A program made the translations under genes and the position numbers. From positions 1 through 5,303 of the forward strand of contig CAIYPH010000407.1 in assembly GCA_903928045.1 (NCBI GenBank): a stretch of DNA of 5,303 nt, written 5' to 3'. The notes under the pieces are model-generated. The model had not been told where the DNA came from. It searched no databases and saw only the letters and a program-made list of their open reading frames with translations. This stretch comes from an uncultured Rhodospirillales bacterium (GTDB taxonomy: Bacteria; Pseudomonadota; Alphaproteobacteria; Acetobacterales; Acetobacteraceae). Positions within the stretch are counted from its first letter, which is position 1. Every line of letters starts with the position of its first letter. This document shows positions 1 to 5,257 of this stretch, one piece after another.

Positions 1-310
1 CGCGCGGAATGAGCGGCGGGGTGTTGTAGTAGTAATCCTGAATTTGCTGCTGCTGTGCTTCAAGAGTTTGCTGATATTTCACATGCCGGCGCGTCCAGTA
101 GGCTTGCGGCGCCTTGGCGATGAACCAAGCGCCAAACCATGCCCCGATTACCAGGGGCAATCCCCGTTCTATGTGGCCGTCCGCGAACAAGGCGGCGATG
201 AGCGTTAAAGCCGCGCCCCAGGACAGAAACGCTATCACGCGCCCGAACCAATGGCCTGCGAGCCAAAGGTAAAGCAGCACTAGCACAACGATGATGGCCA
301 GAATGTGCAC
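1..310 (-). CDS. small multi-spanning membrane protein, C-terminus cut off by the window edge
   Basis: The reading frame is open for 103 codons from GTG at 310 and continues past position 1, so the gene is partial at its 3' end. Hydrophobic stretches at about residues 3-19, 25-43 and 50-65 suggest two or three membrane segments. They are followed by a basic loop (WTRRHVKYQ, 72-80) and a glutamine- and tyrosine-rich tail (four Q at 86-89, three Y at 93-95). GTG 310 lies 7 nt after the stop of the upstream gene, and an AAGGCGG stretch sits about 12 nt before it. An ATG at 321 overlaps that stop but leads only to a 13-codon frame. TTG at 346 is an unlikely alternative start. I do not recognise the family. 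A small membrane protein at the end of a phage-type operon could be lysis-related, but nothing here shows that. The coding frame is well supported by its hydrophobic pattern; the exact start is less sure. Confidence 0.6.
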   Translation of the reverse strand, partial: MHILAIIVVLVLLYLWLAGHWFGRVIAFLSWGAALTLIAALFADGHIERGLPLVIGAWFGAWFIAKAPQAYWTRRHVKYQQTLEAQQQQIQDYYYNTPPLIPR

Positions 311-317
311 GGCACGA

Positions 318-716
318 TCATTCCGCCTTGATTGGGCGGCTGTCAAACTCCCCCTCCATGATCCTTTGCAGCACCGCCAGCGGCCGAGTTGAACCCGCCA
401 CCACCGCCACCGGCAACCCACCGAAAAAGCGCCAGCCCGCAACCCGCTCCGGCTCGGCGCCGGCCACATCCACCGGCCACCGACCCCGCTTCCACTTCAC
501 CCCCGGCAACCCTCGCAGAACGCGCGCACAATCGCGGATCATAGCGAGGGCGGCGCGGGCCTCGGCGGTCGTTTTGCCGGTCCCCCAGGCGCGATATCGA
601 GGGCGAGGCGGGCGGGCGGTCGGATCGCGGCGGGCGACATACCCCAGCCATCCGGGCGGCGCGTTGTCTCCCTCGGGGCGGCAGGGCGAGCCAAGGGGGC
701 GGCGGGTTCCGGTCAC
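318..716 (-). CDS. hypothetical protein, 132 aa, mobile-element operon member
   Basis: This 132-residue protein starts at GTG 716, inside a 4-nt GTGA overlap (713-716) with the stop of the preceding gene. It has no strong Shine-Dalgarno site of its own, so it probably depends on translational coupling. The N-terminal 45 residues are rich in arginine, proline and glycine. A predicted helix runs through AEARAALAMIRDCARVLRGL (about 51-70), and a more hydrophobic part (WRFFGGLPVAVVAG) lies near residues 95-108. The string GTGKTT near 45-50 looks like a nucleotide-binding loop by chance only: it lacks the preceding strand and the protein is too short for a P-loop domain. The family is unknown to me. 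Placement in a chain of overlapping genes argues that it is real. Long open frames on the opposite strand and in a second minus frame here are products of high GC. Confidence 0.65.
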   Translation of the reverse strand: MTGTRRPLGSPCRPEGDNAPPGWLGYVARRDPTARPPRPRYRAWGTGKTTAEARAALAMIRDCARVLRGLPGVKWKRGRWPVDVAGAEPERVAGWRFFGGLPVAVVAGSTRPLAVLQRIMEGEFDSRPIKAE

Positions 717-943
717 TTCGGAAACAGCGCCTCGCCCATCGCGGCCACGGCGGGCGCGGTGCAGAGAAAGCGGGCGGCGGCGGCGGCGAGCGCGGCGCGG
801 TCACTCCCGTCACCGGCCACCAACCCAAGGCGGCGCAGGGCGGCCACGGTGCGTTGATCGGCTTCAACTACCAGCACCACCAGGCCAGCGCGACGGCGGG
901 CGCGGTAGGCCTTCGAACGTTTGGCGAGGGTTTGGTTTGTCAT
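713..943 (-). CDS. small basic protein, possible ribbon-helix-helix DNA-binding regulator
   Basis: The 76-residue product begins with a strongly basic segment (KRSKAYRARRRAG, about 8-20). A beta-like stretch LVVLVVEA (21-28) follows, then two helix-like stretches (DQRTVAALRRLGLV and DRAALAAAAARFL) separated by a glycine turn. A strand followed by two helices matches the outline of a ribbon-helix-helix (CopG/Arc-type) fold, but the match is by eye and weak. Similar small RxRRRAG..VLxVE-type proteins are, from memory, common in alphaproteobacterial mobile elements with no assigned function. ATG 943 lacks its own ribosome binding site and overlaps (ATGA, 940-943) the stop of a 6-codon ORF that has one. 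Its own stop overlaps the start of the next gene. If it binds DNA, the repeat cluster in the preceding gene is a natural target; this is inference. Confidence 0.65.
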   Translation of the reverse strand: MTNQTLAKRSKAYRARRRAGLVVLVVEADQRTVAALRRLGLVAGDGSDRAALAAAAARFLCTAPAVAAMGEALFPK

Positions 944-960
944 GGCGTGGCGGTTTTCAT
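940..960 (-). CDS. 6-codon leader ORF (MKTATP) coupled to the next gene
   Basis: The frame runs from ATG 960 to TGA 940-942 and encodes MKTATP. AGGGGA lies 7-8 nt before its ATG, a better ribosome binding site than any in front of the downstream 76-residue gene. Its stop overlaps that gene's start as ATGA at 940-943, so a ribosome ending here could restart one base back. It may act as a translational entry point or a small regulatory leader. The very short length means chance cannot be excluded. Confidence 0.4.
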   Translation of the reverse strand: MKTATP

Positions 961-1000
961 TTGTTTTTCCCCTGTTGAATGAGGCGACACGTTGCGCCGG

Positions 1001-1501
1001 TCACGTCACCACATCAGCCGGTGCGGCGAGTTCCAGCAGCCGCAATTCGCGCAGCAAATCGGCCAGGGCGAGTTGCTCCACCGCTTGGTCAGCAAGCCCC
1101 ATCCCGGCGCGCAGACGGGCGTCTACGGCATCGACAAGCGGGCGGCGGGCATCGTCCCGTGTGACCATGGCGACGCGCATGACCACTCCCGCCGCATTCA
1201 ACACCCGAACCCGAATAGTCCGGGCCAGCACGTCGATATCGTGCTCCGCCCGGTCGGATGGTGGGGCGATACGGGCGGCGCCAACACCGTTCCCATTTTC
1301 CGCCCCAGTGACACATTGGACATTGTTGACACTCTTGCCGGGGCTAGTGGCTCCATCCTCTCCCCCTTGCGTCTTGGGGCCTGACACAATGGACAGTGTT
1401 GACACTTTGGACACATCAACGGGCGGCAAAGTGTCTTGAGTGTCCAATGTGTCACCGGGGCTGCGCAGTCGCGCGCGGTAGGCATCACTCCACCGGCTCA
1501 T
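1001..1501 (-). CDS. hypothetical protein, 166 aa, carrying the iteron-like DNA repeats
   Basis: The product starts at ATG 1501, overlapping the primase stop (ATGA, 1498-1501). A GAGG ribosome binding site lies 7 nt upstream, inside the primase gene. Residues 1-13 are basic (SRWSDAYRARLR). Residues 16-66 are low-complexity, rich in D, T, S and V, and correspond to the repeated DNA at 1303-1460. The C-terminal 80 residues look folded: a strand-like stretch ARTIRVRVLNAAGVVMRVAMV (93-113) is followed by helix-forming leucine- and alanine-rich sequence (VDAVDARL, LALADLLRELRLLELAA). I do not recognise the family. The linker-like middle may exist because the DNA there has another job, with the protein tolerating whatever it encodes. 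Direct coupling to the primase suggests a role in replication or its control, but no motif proves it. Confidence 0.7.
   Translation of the reverse strand: MSRWSDAYRARLRSPGDTLDTQDTLPPVDVSKVSTLSIVSGPKTQGGEDGATSPGKSVNNVQCVTGAENGNGVGAARIAPPSDRAEHDIDVLARTIRVRVLNAAGVVMRVAMVTRDDARRPLVDAVDARLRAGMGLADQAVEQLALADLLRELRLLELAAPADVVT
1303..1460. repeat. iteron-like repeat cluster, candidate replication origin
   Basis: The motif TGACACNNTGGACA occurs at 1309-1322, 1382-1395 and 1400-1413 on the plus strand and at 1441-1454 on the minus strand. Partial boxes begin at 1327 (plus) and 1436 (minus). TGACAC-type boxes come in three pairs, each pair spaced exactly 18 bp: 1309/1327, 1382/1400 and 1454/1436. The two direct units (1309-1333 and 1382-1406) match at 23 of 25 bases. 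The inverted unit matches the first over CCCCRGTGACACATTGGACA (1303-1322 against 1460-1441) with a single difference. The coding frame reads the units as KSVNNVQCVTG, VSKVSTLSIVSG and GDTLDTQDTLP, so the repeat is not a peptide repeat. Iterons next to a replication gene are a known origin architecture; that this is an origin is inference. Confidence 0.7.
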
Positions 1502-3933
1502 TTTGCCACCTCATGCACGCGCGGGTTGACGGGATAGGCGGCACGGCCCCGAGCTTGGAACCCATCGCCAGAGCGCGGCGGGAGCAACCATCCGGCCTCC
1601 ATCAATTCGGCGGCGGCGTCGTGAATGTCTTTTGCCGTCCCAAGTCCCGGCAGCCGCACTTGCCGGAGAAGTTTGCGCACATGCACCTCGGTTGCCTTGG
1701 TGCGCCTTATCCAGCGCGCTAGCGTGGCGGTGTTGCGCTGCACCGGCCGGGCGGCGGCATCGCCATACACCCGTTCGGCCATGGGCATGAAGTAGTCGGC
1801 CACCAGGTCGCAGGCAGCGGCCAGCGCATCGGCCGTTATCTCGGTCGGCGGCGGAGCCCATCCATCCTCCGCACACCAGCGCAGCATCGTCAGCACCAGC
1901 GAGAGGCGCAGGGCGAGCCCCCGGGCCTTGCCGTATGCCGAGCGCATAAGCCCGCCCGCGCCTTCCTGACGTTGCTGCATCTCGCGCCCGAAGGCTTCCA
2001 TCATCGTCATCGCGTCGCGAGAGAGAGGCACCAGGATAGGGCGCGGCGCATCGCTCTCAGCGTCGCCCGGCCCAAGGTCGAGCAGCCGGAGCCGGTCGAG
2101 GGCCTCGATTGCCCATGGCGCATCGGGTGCCTCCCGGCCTAGACGAAATTGCAGGGGCTCGGGCCACCCCCAAACGAACCGGGCGAGCAACCCGTCATCG
2201 GCATCACGGAACATCTGGCCCAGCTTCTCCGGCTGAGTGCTCCCCGTCACGGCCACCGCAAGACGCGGGATCACGATTGGCTCGGGATGCTTCTGCCGTT
2301 CCACCCGGTAGGGGCGGCCCCCGTAGGCTTCAATCCAGAAGGCCCGGCCGGCATCGTTATAGGCGTTCAAGCCCAACAGCCATCCGGCAAGTTCATCGCG
2401 CGTGATTAGCAGCCCCTTGGGTGCGGCGCCCGCTAGGATTGTCGCCACCTTCTCAACCGTCACGTCGTTTTGCCGGAGCCGTGGTGCTTGGGGTTCCGGC
2501 GGAAGGGCATCGCTCGGCGGGAGGGGCGGCGAGGCGCCGGACTTTTTCGCCTTGAGCACATCGGCGGCCCATATCTCCCGCCCGGCCTTGTGTGCCTCGG
2601 CAACTGCCTGCCAATCGCGGAGCCGGTCGGGGAAGTCTCCCAGCATCCGGCTTTCGAGCGTCGGCAGCACATCCCGCAACAGGCAATCCGCACCGGGGCT
2701 TTTGGATGAACCGGAGTCGCCAACCGTGCCCGCCCATATGTGCGGCGGCTCTATCCATGCGGGTGTTCCCTGCGCCCATCGGGCGTGCCCGATGAGGGCG
2801 GACGCGGCGGCGATCAGCGGCAAGGCCACGTAATCAACCGGCGCAGCGGCGGCCTCGGCAGCGGCGATAATCCAAGGCCTCCATGGCCCGAACACGTCCA
2901 GCGGCAGCGCGGGCGGGGCGCGATGATGGAGCCGGAGCACGCCCATATCGGGGTTCGCCAGCAACTCCGGGTCGGGTGCCTCGGCCTCCTTTGTCCCCCC
3001 GCCGGCCCGCTCCGCGATGCGGTCAAAATCGCGGGGCGTCGCCTCGCTGGCCCATTCGCGGGTGTCGGGATGGAGACTCAGGGCCTCAATGATATCGGCT
3101 CGATTGAAGCCGGCGGCCTTGAGCGCGGCGCCTAGAGCGAAGGCGCGGCCGGAGCGGGATTGATCCTGTAACCCCTCCCAATCACCGGCCCAACGGCGGG
3201 CCAGGGAAGGCCACCGGGCGGCGGCGGCCTCGATGCGTGCCGCGATATCGCCAGCCCCATCCGCGCCCGTGGCGGGCTTCGTGGAGCCTCCCTTGCCGGT
3301 AGCGGCGAAGTTCGGCCCGGCCTCACGAATGAGCCATAGGATCGTCGCGGCGGGGATCGTCACCAACTCGGCCGGAGTGTCCGCCAATTGCTTGCCAGTC
3401 ACCGCGAAATAGCGGTTCCCTAGGTGCAGCTCGATTGCCGGCGGGTGCGGCCCGGTGCCTCCCTTCCACAATTTCCCGAAATCGGTCCCCATGGCGGCGC
3501 GGAGTTCGGGCAGATCGGTGGCGATGTAGCTGAAGAACACCTTCACCCCGGAGCCGGAGGGCGAAACCTCAGCATAGGCGGCGAACCTCTCCACCACCTC
3601 AGCAGCCCATGGGGCCAGCGCGCCCGCCTCATCGCGGCAGGTGTCCAGGTCGATACCGCCCAGGCGGTAACCGTTCCCCAGGTCGGCCAGTTCAAGCCCG
3701 ACGCCACCCACCCCGAACGGGCGAGGCAGCAGGCGGGCGCGAAGTTCTGCGGCGGCGCGGGTGCCCCAGGTGGTGGGATCGTCGGCGCGGGCTTTGCCAC
3801 CTCCCGGGGCGTAGGGAACCTTGGTCGCGGGCTTGCCGGGTTCGCGTTCTTCGGCCTGCCAGGCCACCCATAACGGGCGCGGTGCGAGGCTTTCGAGCGT
3901 CGCGGGGAACGCGGACGAGAATGGAGCGTTCAT
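1498..3933 (-). CDS. primase-polymerase / DUF3987 replication protein
   Basis: This 811-residue protein combines an archaeo-eukaryotic-type primase-polymerase domain with a DUF3987 ATPase. In the N-terminal domain, GIDLDT (93-98) supplies the paired acidic metal ligands, SPSGSGVK (124-131) is the second motif, and ELHLGNRYFAVTGK (168-181) is the third. A helical linker (RSGRAFALGAALKAAGFNRADIIEAL, 260-285) resembles the usual primase C-terminal linker. The DUF3987 part spans about 340-690, with a P-loop GDSGSSKS (405-412), a Walker B-like LLITRDE (508-514) and the typical GLLARF (581-586). Residues 735-790 look like a winged helix. The P-loop has S before the lysine where G is canonical, a position known to vary in this family. 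The start ATG 3933 has AAGGGAG 7 nt upstream and overlaps the previous stop (ATGA, 3930-3933). The frame is open to 4185, but that extension overlaps the upstream gene. The protein likely primes and unwinds the element's own DNA. Confidence 0.9.
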   Translation of the reverse strand: MNAPFSSAFPATLESLAPRPLWVAWQAEEREPGKPATKVPYAPGGGKARADDPTTWGTRAAAELRARLLPRPFGVGGVGLELADLGNGYRLGGIDLDTCRDEAGALAPWAAEVVERFAAYAEVSPSGSGVKVFFSYIATDLPELRAAMGTDFGKLWKGGTGPHPPAIELHLGNRYFAVTGKQLADTPAELVTIPAATILWLIREAGPNFAATGKGGSTKPATGADGAGDIAARIEAAAARWPSLARRWAGDWEGLQDQSRSGRAFALGAALKAAGFNRADIIEALSLHPDTREWASEATPRDFDRIAERAGGGTKEAEAPDPELLANPDMGVLRLHHRAPPALPLDVFGPWRPWIIAAAEAAAAPVDYVALPLIAAASALIGHARWAQGTPAWIEPPHIWAGTVGDSGSSKSPGADCLLRDVLPTLESRMLGDFPDRLRDWQAVAEAHKAGREIWAADVLKAKKSGASPPLPPSDALPPEPQAPRLRQNDVTVEKVATILAGAAPKGLLITRDELAGWLLGLNAYNDAGRAFWIEAYGGRPYRVERQKHPEPIVIPRLAVAVTGSTQPEKLGQMFRDADDGLLARFVWGWPEPLQFRLGREAPDAPWAIEALDRLRLLDLGPGDAESDAPRPILVPLSRDAMTMMEAFGREMQQRQEGAGGLMRSAYGKARGLALRLSLVLTMLRWCAEDGWAPPPTEITADALAAACDLVADYFMPMAERVYGDAAARPVQRNTATLARWIRRTKATEVHVRKLLRQVRLPGLGTAKDIHDAAAELMEAGWLLPPRSGDGFQARGRAAYPVNPRVHEVAK

Positions 3934-4145
3934 TGCGCGACTCCCTTGCTCTCGGTCGTGCGCACCATCGTGTCGGCGGTCTCGCGGCTCAGGTAGGTCG
4001 CGGTTCCGTCGCGATGGATCACGGTCATGCCGGTCGCGGTGTGTCCGCTTGCGGCGAGAAAGCCGGAGGCAAGGTTGATCAGGTCGGCGCGGCTCAGCGG
4101 TTTGCGGCTTTGCGCCTCGGCGGCGCGGCGGTCGTGTCGGTTCAT
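3930..4145 (-). CDS. hypothetical protein, 71 aa, cotranslated with the primase
   Basis: ATG 4145 starts a 71-residue product whose stop overlaps the primase start by four bases. The N-terminus is basic and polar (NRHDRRAAEAQSRK). A helix-like segment LSRADLINLASGFLAASG (17-34) follows, and then a strand-turn segment GMTVIHRDGTATYLS (39-53). There is no membrane segment or known catalytic motif, and I do not recognise it. AGGA lies about 9 nt before ATG and is embedded in a perfect inverted repeat (4150-4166), so its translation, and through coupling that of the primase, may be controlled there. The gene is supported by its ribosome binding site, its overlap and its typical operon position. 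Confidence 0.7.
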   Translation of the reverse strand: MNRHDRRAAEAQSRKPLSRADLINLASGFLAASGHTATGMTVIHRDGTATYLSRETADTMVRTTESKGVAQ

Positions 4146-4149
4146 TGCG

Positions 4150-4166
4150 GGTATCCTTTGGATACC
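4150..4166 (-). promoter_or_regulatory. perfect inverted repeat enclosing a ribosome binding site
   Basis: GGTATCC and GGATACC form perfect 7-bp arms around a 3-base centre. On the minus-strand mRNA the AAAGGA ribosome binding site of the 71-residue gene lies in the loop and right arm, and the arm ends 4 nt before ATG 4145. It could fold as an RNA hairpin that hides the site, or act as a dyad operator for a repressor. The sequence shows the symmetry; the function is inference. Confidence 0.5.
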
Positions 4167-4276
4167 GGCGGCGATACTTGAACACGCGAAGCGGAACGGG
4201 TAAAACCTAGTTGTCAGCTTGGTTTCTATATCCCCTCCCGCCGGTCCAGAGTCATCGCTCGGCCGGCGGTTTGGTT
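4167..4276. promoter_or_regulatory. spacer upstream of the primase operon with two inverted repeats
   Basis: This spacer has no gene. It contains an imperfect dyad AAACCTAG-7-CTTGGTTT (4203-4225, one mismatch) and a GC-rich dyad CCGCCGG-18-CCGGCGG (4238-4269). The promoter of the primase operon probably lies here, since the genes to its left are tightly packed. I cannot place clear -35 and -10 boxes; CTGACA (minus strand, about 4212-4217) is a possible -35 with no convincing partner. The GC-rich dyad is not followed by a T-run on the minus strand, so it is not a good terminator for the upstream gene. Confidence 0.4.
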
Positions 4277-4501
4277 TCAGGCGGATTTCGCGGGTGCGCT
4301 GGCGATAAGCGCGCGGGCTGATTCGGCATCAACCAACGTGCGGCCCGCAACGCGGATGGCGCGGAGTTTCCCGGCGGCCATCAGTTCGTAAAGTGACGTG
4401 CGCCCAATGCCGAGCACGGTGCAGGCATCGGGGACGCGGTAGGCCAACGGGGCGAGGGTTTCGGCGGGCCGGCGGGTGGGGAGGGACTCGGAGGGTGACA
4501 T
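4277..4501 (-). CDS. excisionase/AlpA-type helix-turn-helix DNA-binding protein
   Basis: The 74-residue product has the MerR-like helix-turn-helix pattern of excisionase and AlpA-family proteins. AYRVPDACTVLGIGRTSLYELMAAGKLRAIRVAGRTLVDAESARALIAS (about 20-68) contains the two DNA-binding helices (PDACTVLGIG and RTSLYELMAAG). A short wing with the characteristic basic GRTLV strand follows, then a final helix. The first 18 residues are a disordered polar leader. ATG 4501 is preceded by AAGGAG with a 10-nt spacer (4512-4517), a strong ribosome binding site. In mobile elements such proteins direct excision by the integrase or switch on the replication genes. Here it lies between an accessory gene and the primase operon, in the place AlpA takes in phage-satellite islands. 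The target site is unknown; the dyads in the two flanking spacers are candidates. Confidence 0.85.
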   Translation of the reverse strand: MSPSESLPTRRPAETLAPLAYRVPDACTVLGIGRTSLYELMAAGKLRAIRVAGRTLVDAESARALIASAPAKSA

Positions 4502-4591
4502 GTTCGTGTGGCTCCTTGCGGATAGCGGTGGCAGGAGCAGTCCCTATATGCCGACAAATCGTTGCATAAAACTATCAATAATCAACGAATT
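4502..4591. promoter_or_regulatory. AT-rich spacer, probable promoter region of the helix-turn-helix gene
   Basis: The stretch from about 4545 to 4610 is far more AT-rich than the rest of the window. It holds a perfect TCGTTG/CAACGA dyad (4559-4564 and 4583-4588, 18-base centre). Another dyad, GGGGT/ACCCC (4596-4600 and 4610-4614), overlaps the end of the upstream gene. On the minus strand TTGATT, TTGATA and CATATA are promoter-like hexamers, but none pair at ideal spacing. The helix-turn-helix gene likely has its own promoter here, perhaps self-regulated. The location is suggested by composition and symmetry only. Confidence 0.4.
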
Positions 4592-5134
4592 TTAGGGGGT
4601 ATTTTTGACACCCCTCCGCTTTATGGCCCGCCATCCATTGGTTCCCAATGCGTCCTGCCCTTCCTTACCCAGCGCCCGGAACAAGCTGATTCGGCTACCA
4701 TTCCCAGAGGCGATCTCAATCCCTCGCCTAAGACTGCGAATTGCAGTCGAATCACTTCCTCCCCTGACGCCAGACAGCCGAAGCAGTGCGCGCCATGACT
4801 CCATGGCCGATGAGTTGGTTACCGCGATATGGCTCTTGTTGGCTGCATACCACAGCCCAACGATGAGGTATCCGGCTGCATCTCTTGCATTGTCGTGGCC
4901 GTGAACATTCTCACTTCGAACCTTGCCAGCGCCGGGACCAGCCTGAATTGAATTGAGCTCAAATTCAATCCGGCGATCTATCCACTTGAACACTCCGTGG
5001 ATTTCCTGACGAATTCTTCGCATATCGGATTTATGCCGCTCCACGTCGTAAGGCCCATCAATTTCCGCGATGTGTTCAGTGGCAGCGTGCAAACCGTAAA
5101 CCCGCGTGAAGGCTGAATACCGCCTCAAATCCAT
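4592..5134 (-). CDS. unrecognised 180-aa accessory protein of atypical composition
   Basis: The frame encodes 180 residues from ATG 5134. It is visibly less GC-rich than its neighbours and uses codons such as AAT, TCA and ATA freely, which suggests a separate origin. The sequence looks globular and soluble: charged helices (VERHKSDMRRIRQEIHGVFKWIDRRIEFEL, about 31-60), a hydrophobic segment AGYLIVGLWYAAN (87-99), and a basic C-terminus ending KRRGVKNTP. I do not recognise a family. R73 and H78 (RSENVH) fit the loose Rx4-6H spacing of HEPN ribonucleases, which is too weak for a call. The same frame is open to ATG 5224, but that start lies within a long inverted repeat and adds a low-quality leader, so 5134 is preferred, though its ribosome binding site (GGGCGAG) is also poor. 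It sits in a typical cargo position. Confidence 0.6.
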   Translation of the reverse strand: MDLRRYSAFTRVYGLHAATEHIAEIDGPYDVERHKSDMRRIRQEIHGVFKWIDRRIEFELNSIQAGPGAGKVRSENVHGHDNARDAAGYLIVGLWYAANKSHIAVTNSSAMESWRALLRLSGVRGGSDSTAIRSLRRGIEIASGNGSRISLFRALGKEGQDALGTNGWRAIKRRGVKNTP

Positions 5135-5189
5135 TAAACTCGCCCGCAACCGAGTTCGGCTTGGTCGTGTCCCATGTAGTGGTGTAAGA

Positions 5190-5257
5190 GCTGTGGGTAA
5201 GTGACCCGCCGTAGCGACCGCCACGAGTCTGGCGGAGGCGGGTCACTTATCCACAGC
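5190..5257. repeat. 21-bp-arm inverted repeat containing a DnaA-box pair
   Basis: Arms 5190-5210 and 5237-5257 match at 20 of 21 positions around a 26-bp centre. The right arm contains TTATCCACA (5247-5255), identical to the consensus DnaA box. The left arm holds the reverse complement of TTACCCACA (5192-5200), one base off. The centre has its own perfect 6-bp dyad CCGCCA/TGGCGG (5218-5223 and 5230-5235), with GAGTC, a GANTC methylation-type site, at its tip (5225-5229). The one arm mismatch is a G-U pair in plus-strand RNA. No T-run follows on either side, so a terminator is unlikely. A DnaA-binding control site or origin part is the preferred reading. Confidence 0.65.

Noticed and set aside
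60..266. 68-codon minus-strand frame starting MARRPLVRARD
   Set aside because: Arginine-rich shadow of the membrane-protein frame, which has clear hydrophobic segments and stays open over the whole region.
567..584. GTGKTT in the 132-aa protein as a nucleotide-binding P-loop
   Set aside because: No upstream hydrophobic strand, no first P-loop glycine at the right spacing, no Walker B motif, and the protein is too small.
328..978. 216-codon open frame on the plus strand
   Set aside because: Antisense to two coupled minus-strand genes, with low-complexity R/P/A/S sequence typical of GC-rich shadow frames.
2773..2800. Near-perfect hairpin CGCCCATCGGGC / GCCCGATGAGGGCG
   Set aside because: It lies in the middle of the primase gene over a conserved-looking peptide (ALIGHARWAQG) and has a bulge; best explained by GC-rich codons.
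3934..4185. Primase frame stays open upstream to an ATG at 4185
   Set aside because: The extension overlaps the 71-aa gene in another frame and is arginine-rich out-of-frame sequence. ATG 3933 has a good ribosome binding site and a coupled overlap, and the recognisable domain starts just after it.
4218..4247. Possible tRNA 3' end or attachment core near GGTTT...CCGGTCCA
   Set aside because: The T-arm stem does not pair and no anticodon or acceptor arms are found nearby.
5135..5224. N-terminal extension of the 180-aa gene to ATG 5224
   Set aside because: The start lies in the centre of the DnaA-box palindrome and the added 30 residues look non-coding. It cannot be fully excluded because the ATG 5134 ribosome site is weak.
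5190..5257. Palindrome as a transcription terminator
   Set aside because: Neither side carries a T-run, and the DnaA-box content explains the arms better.
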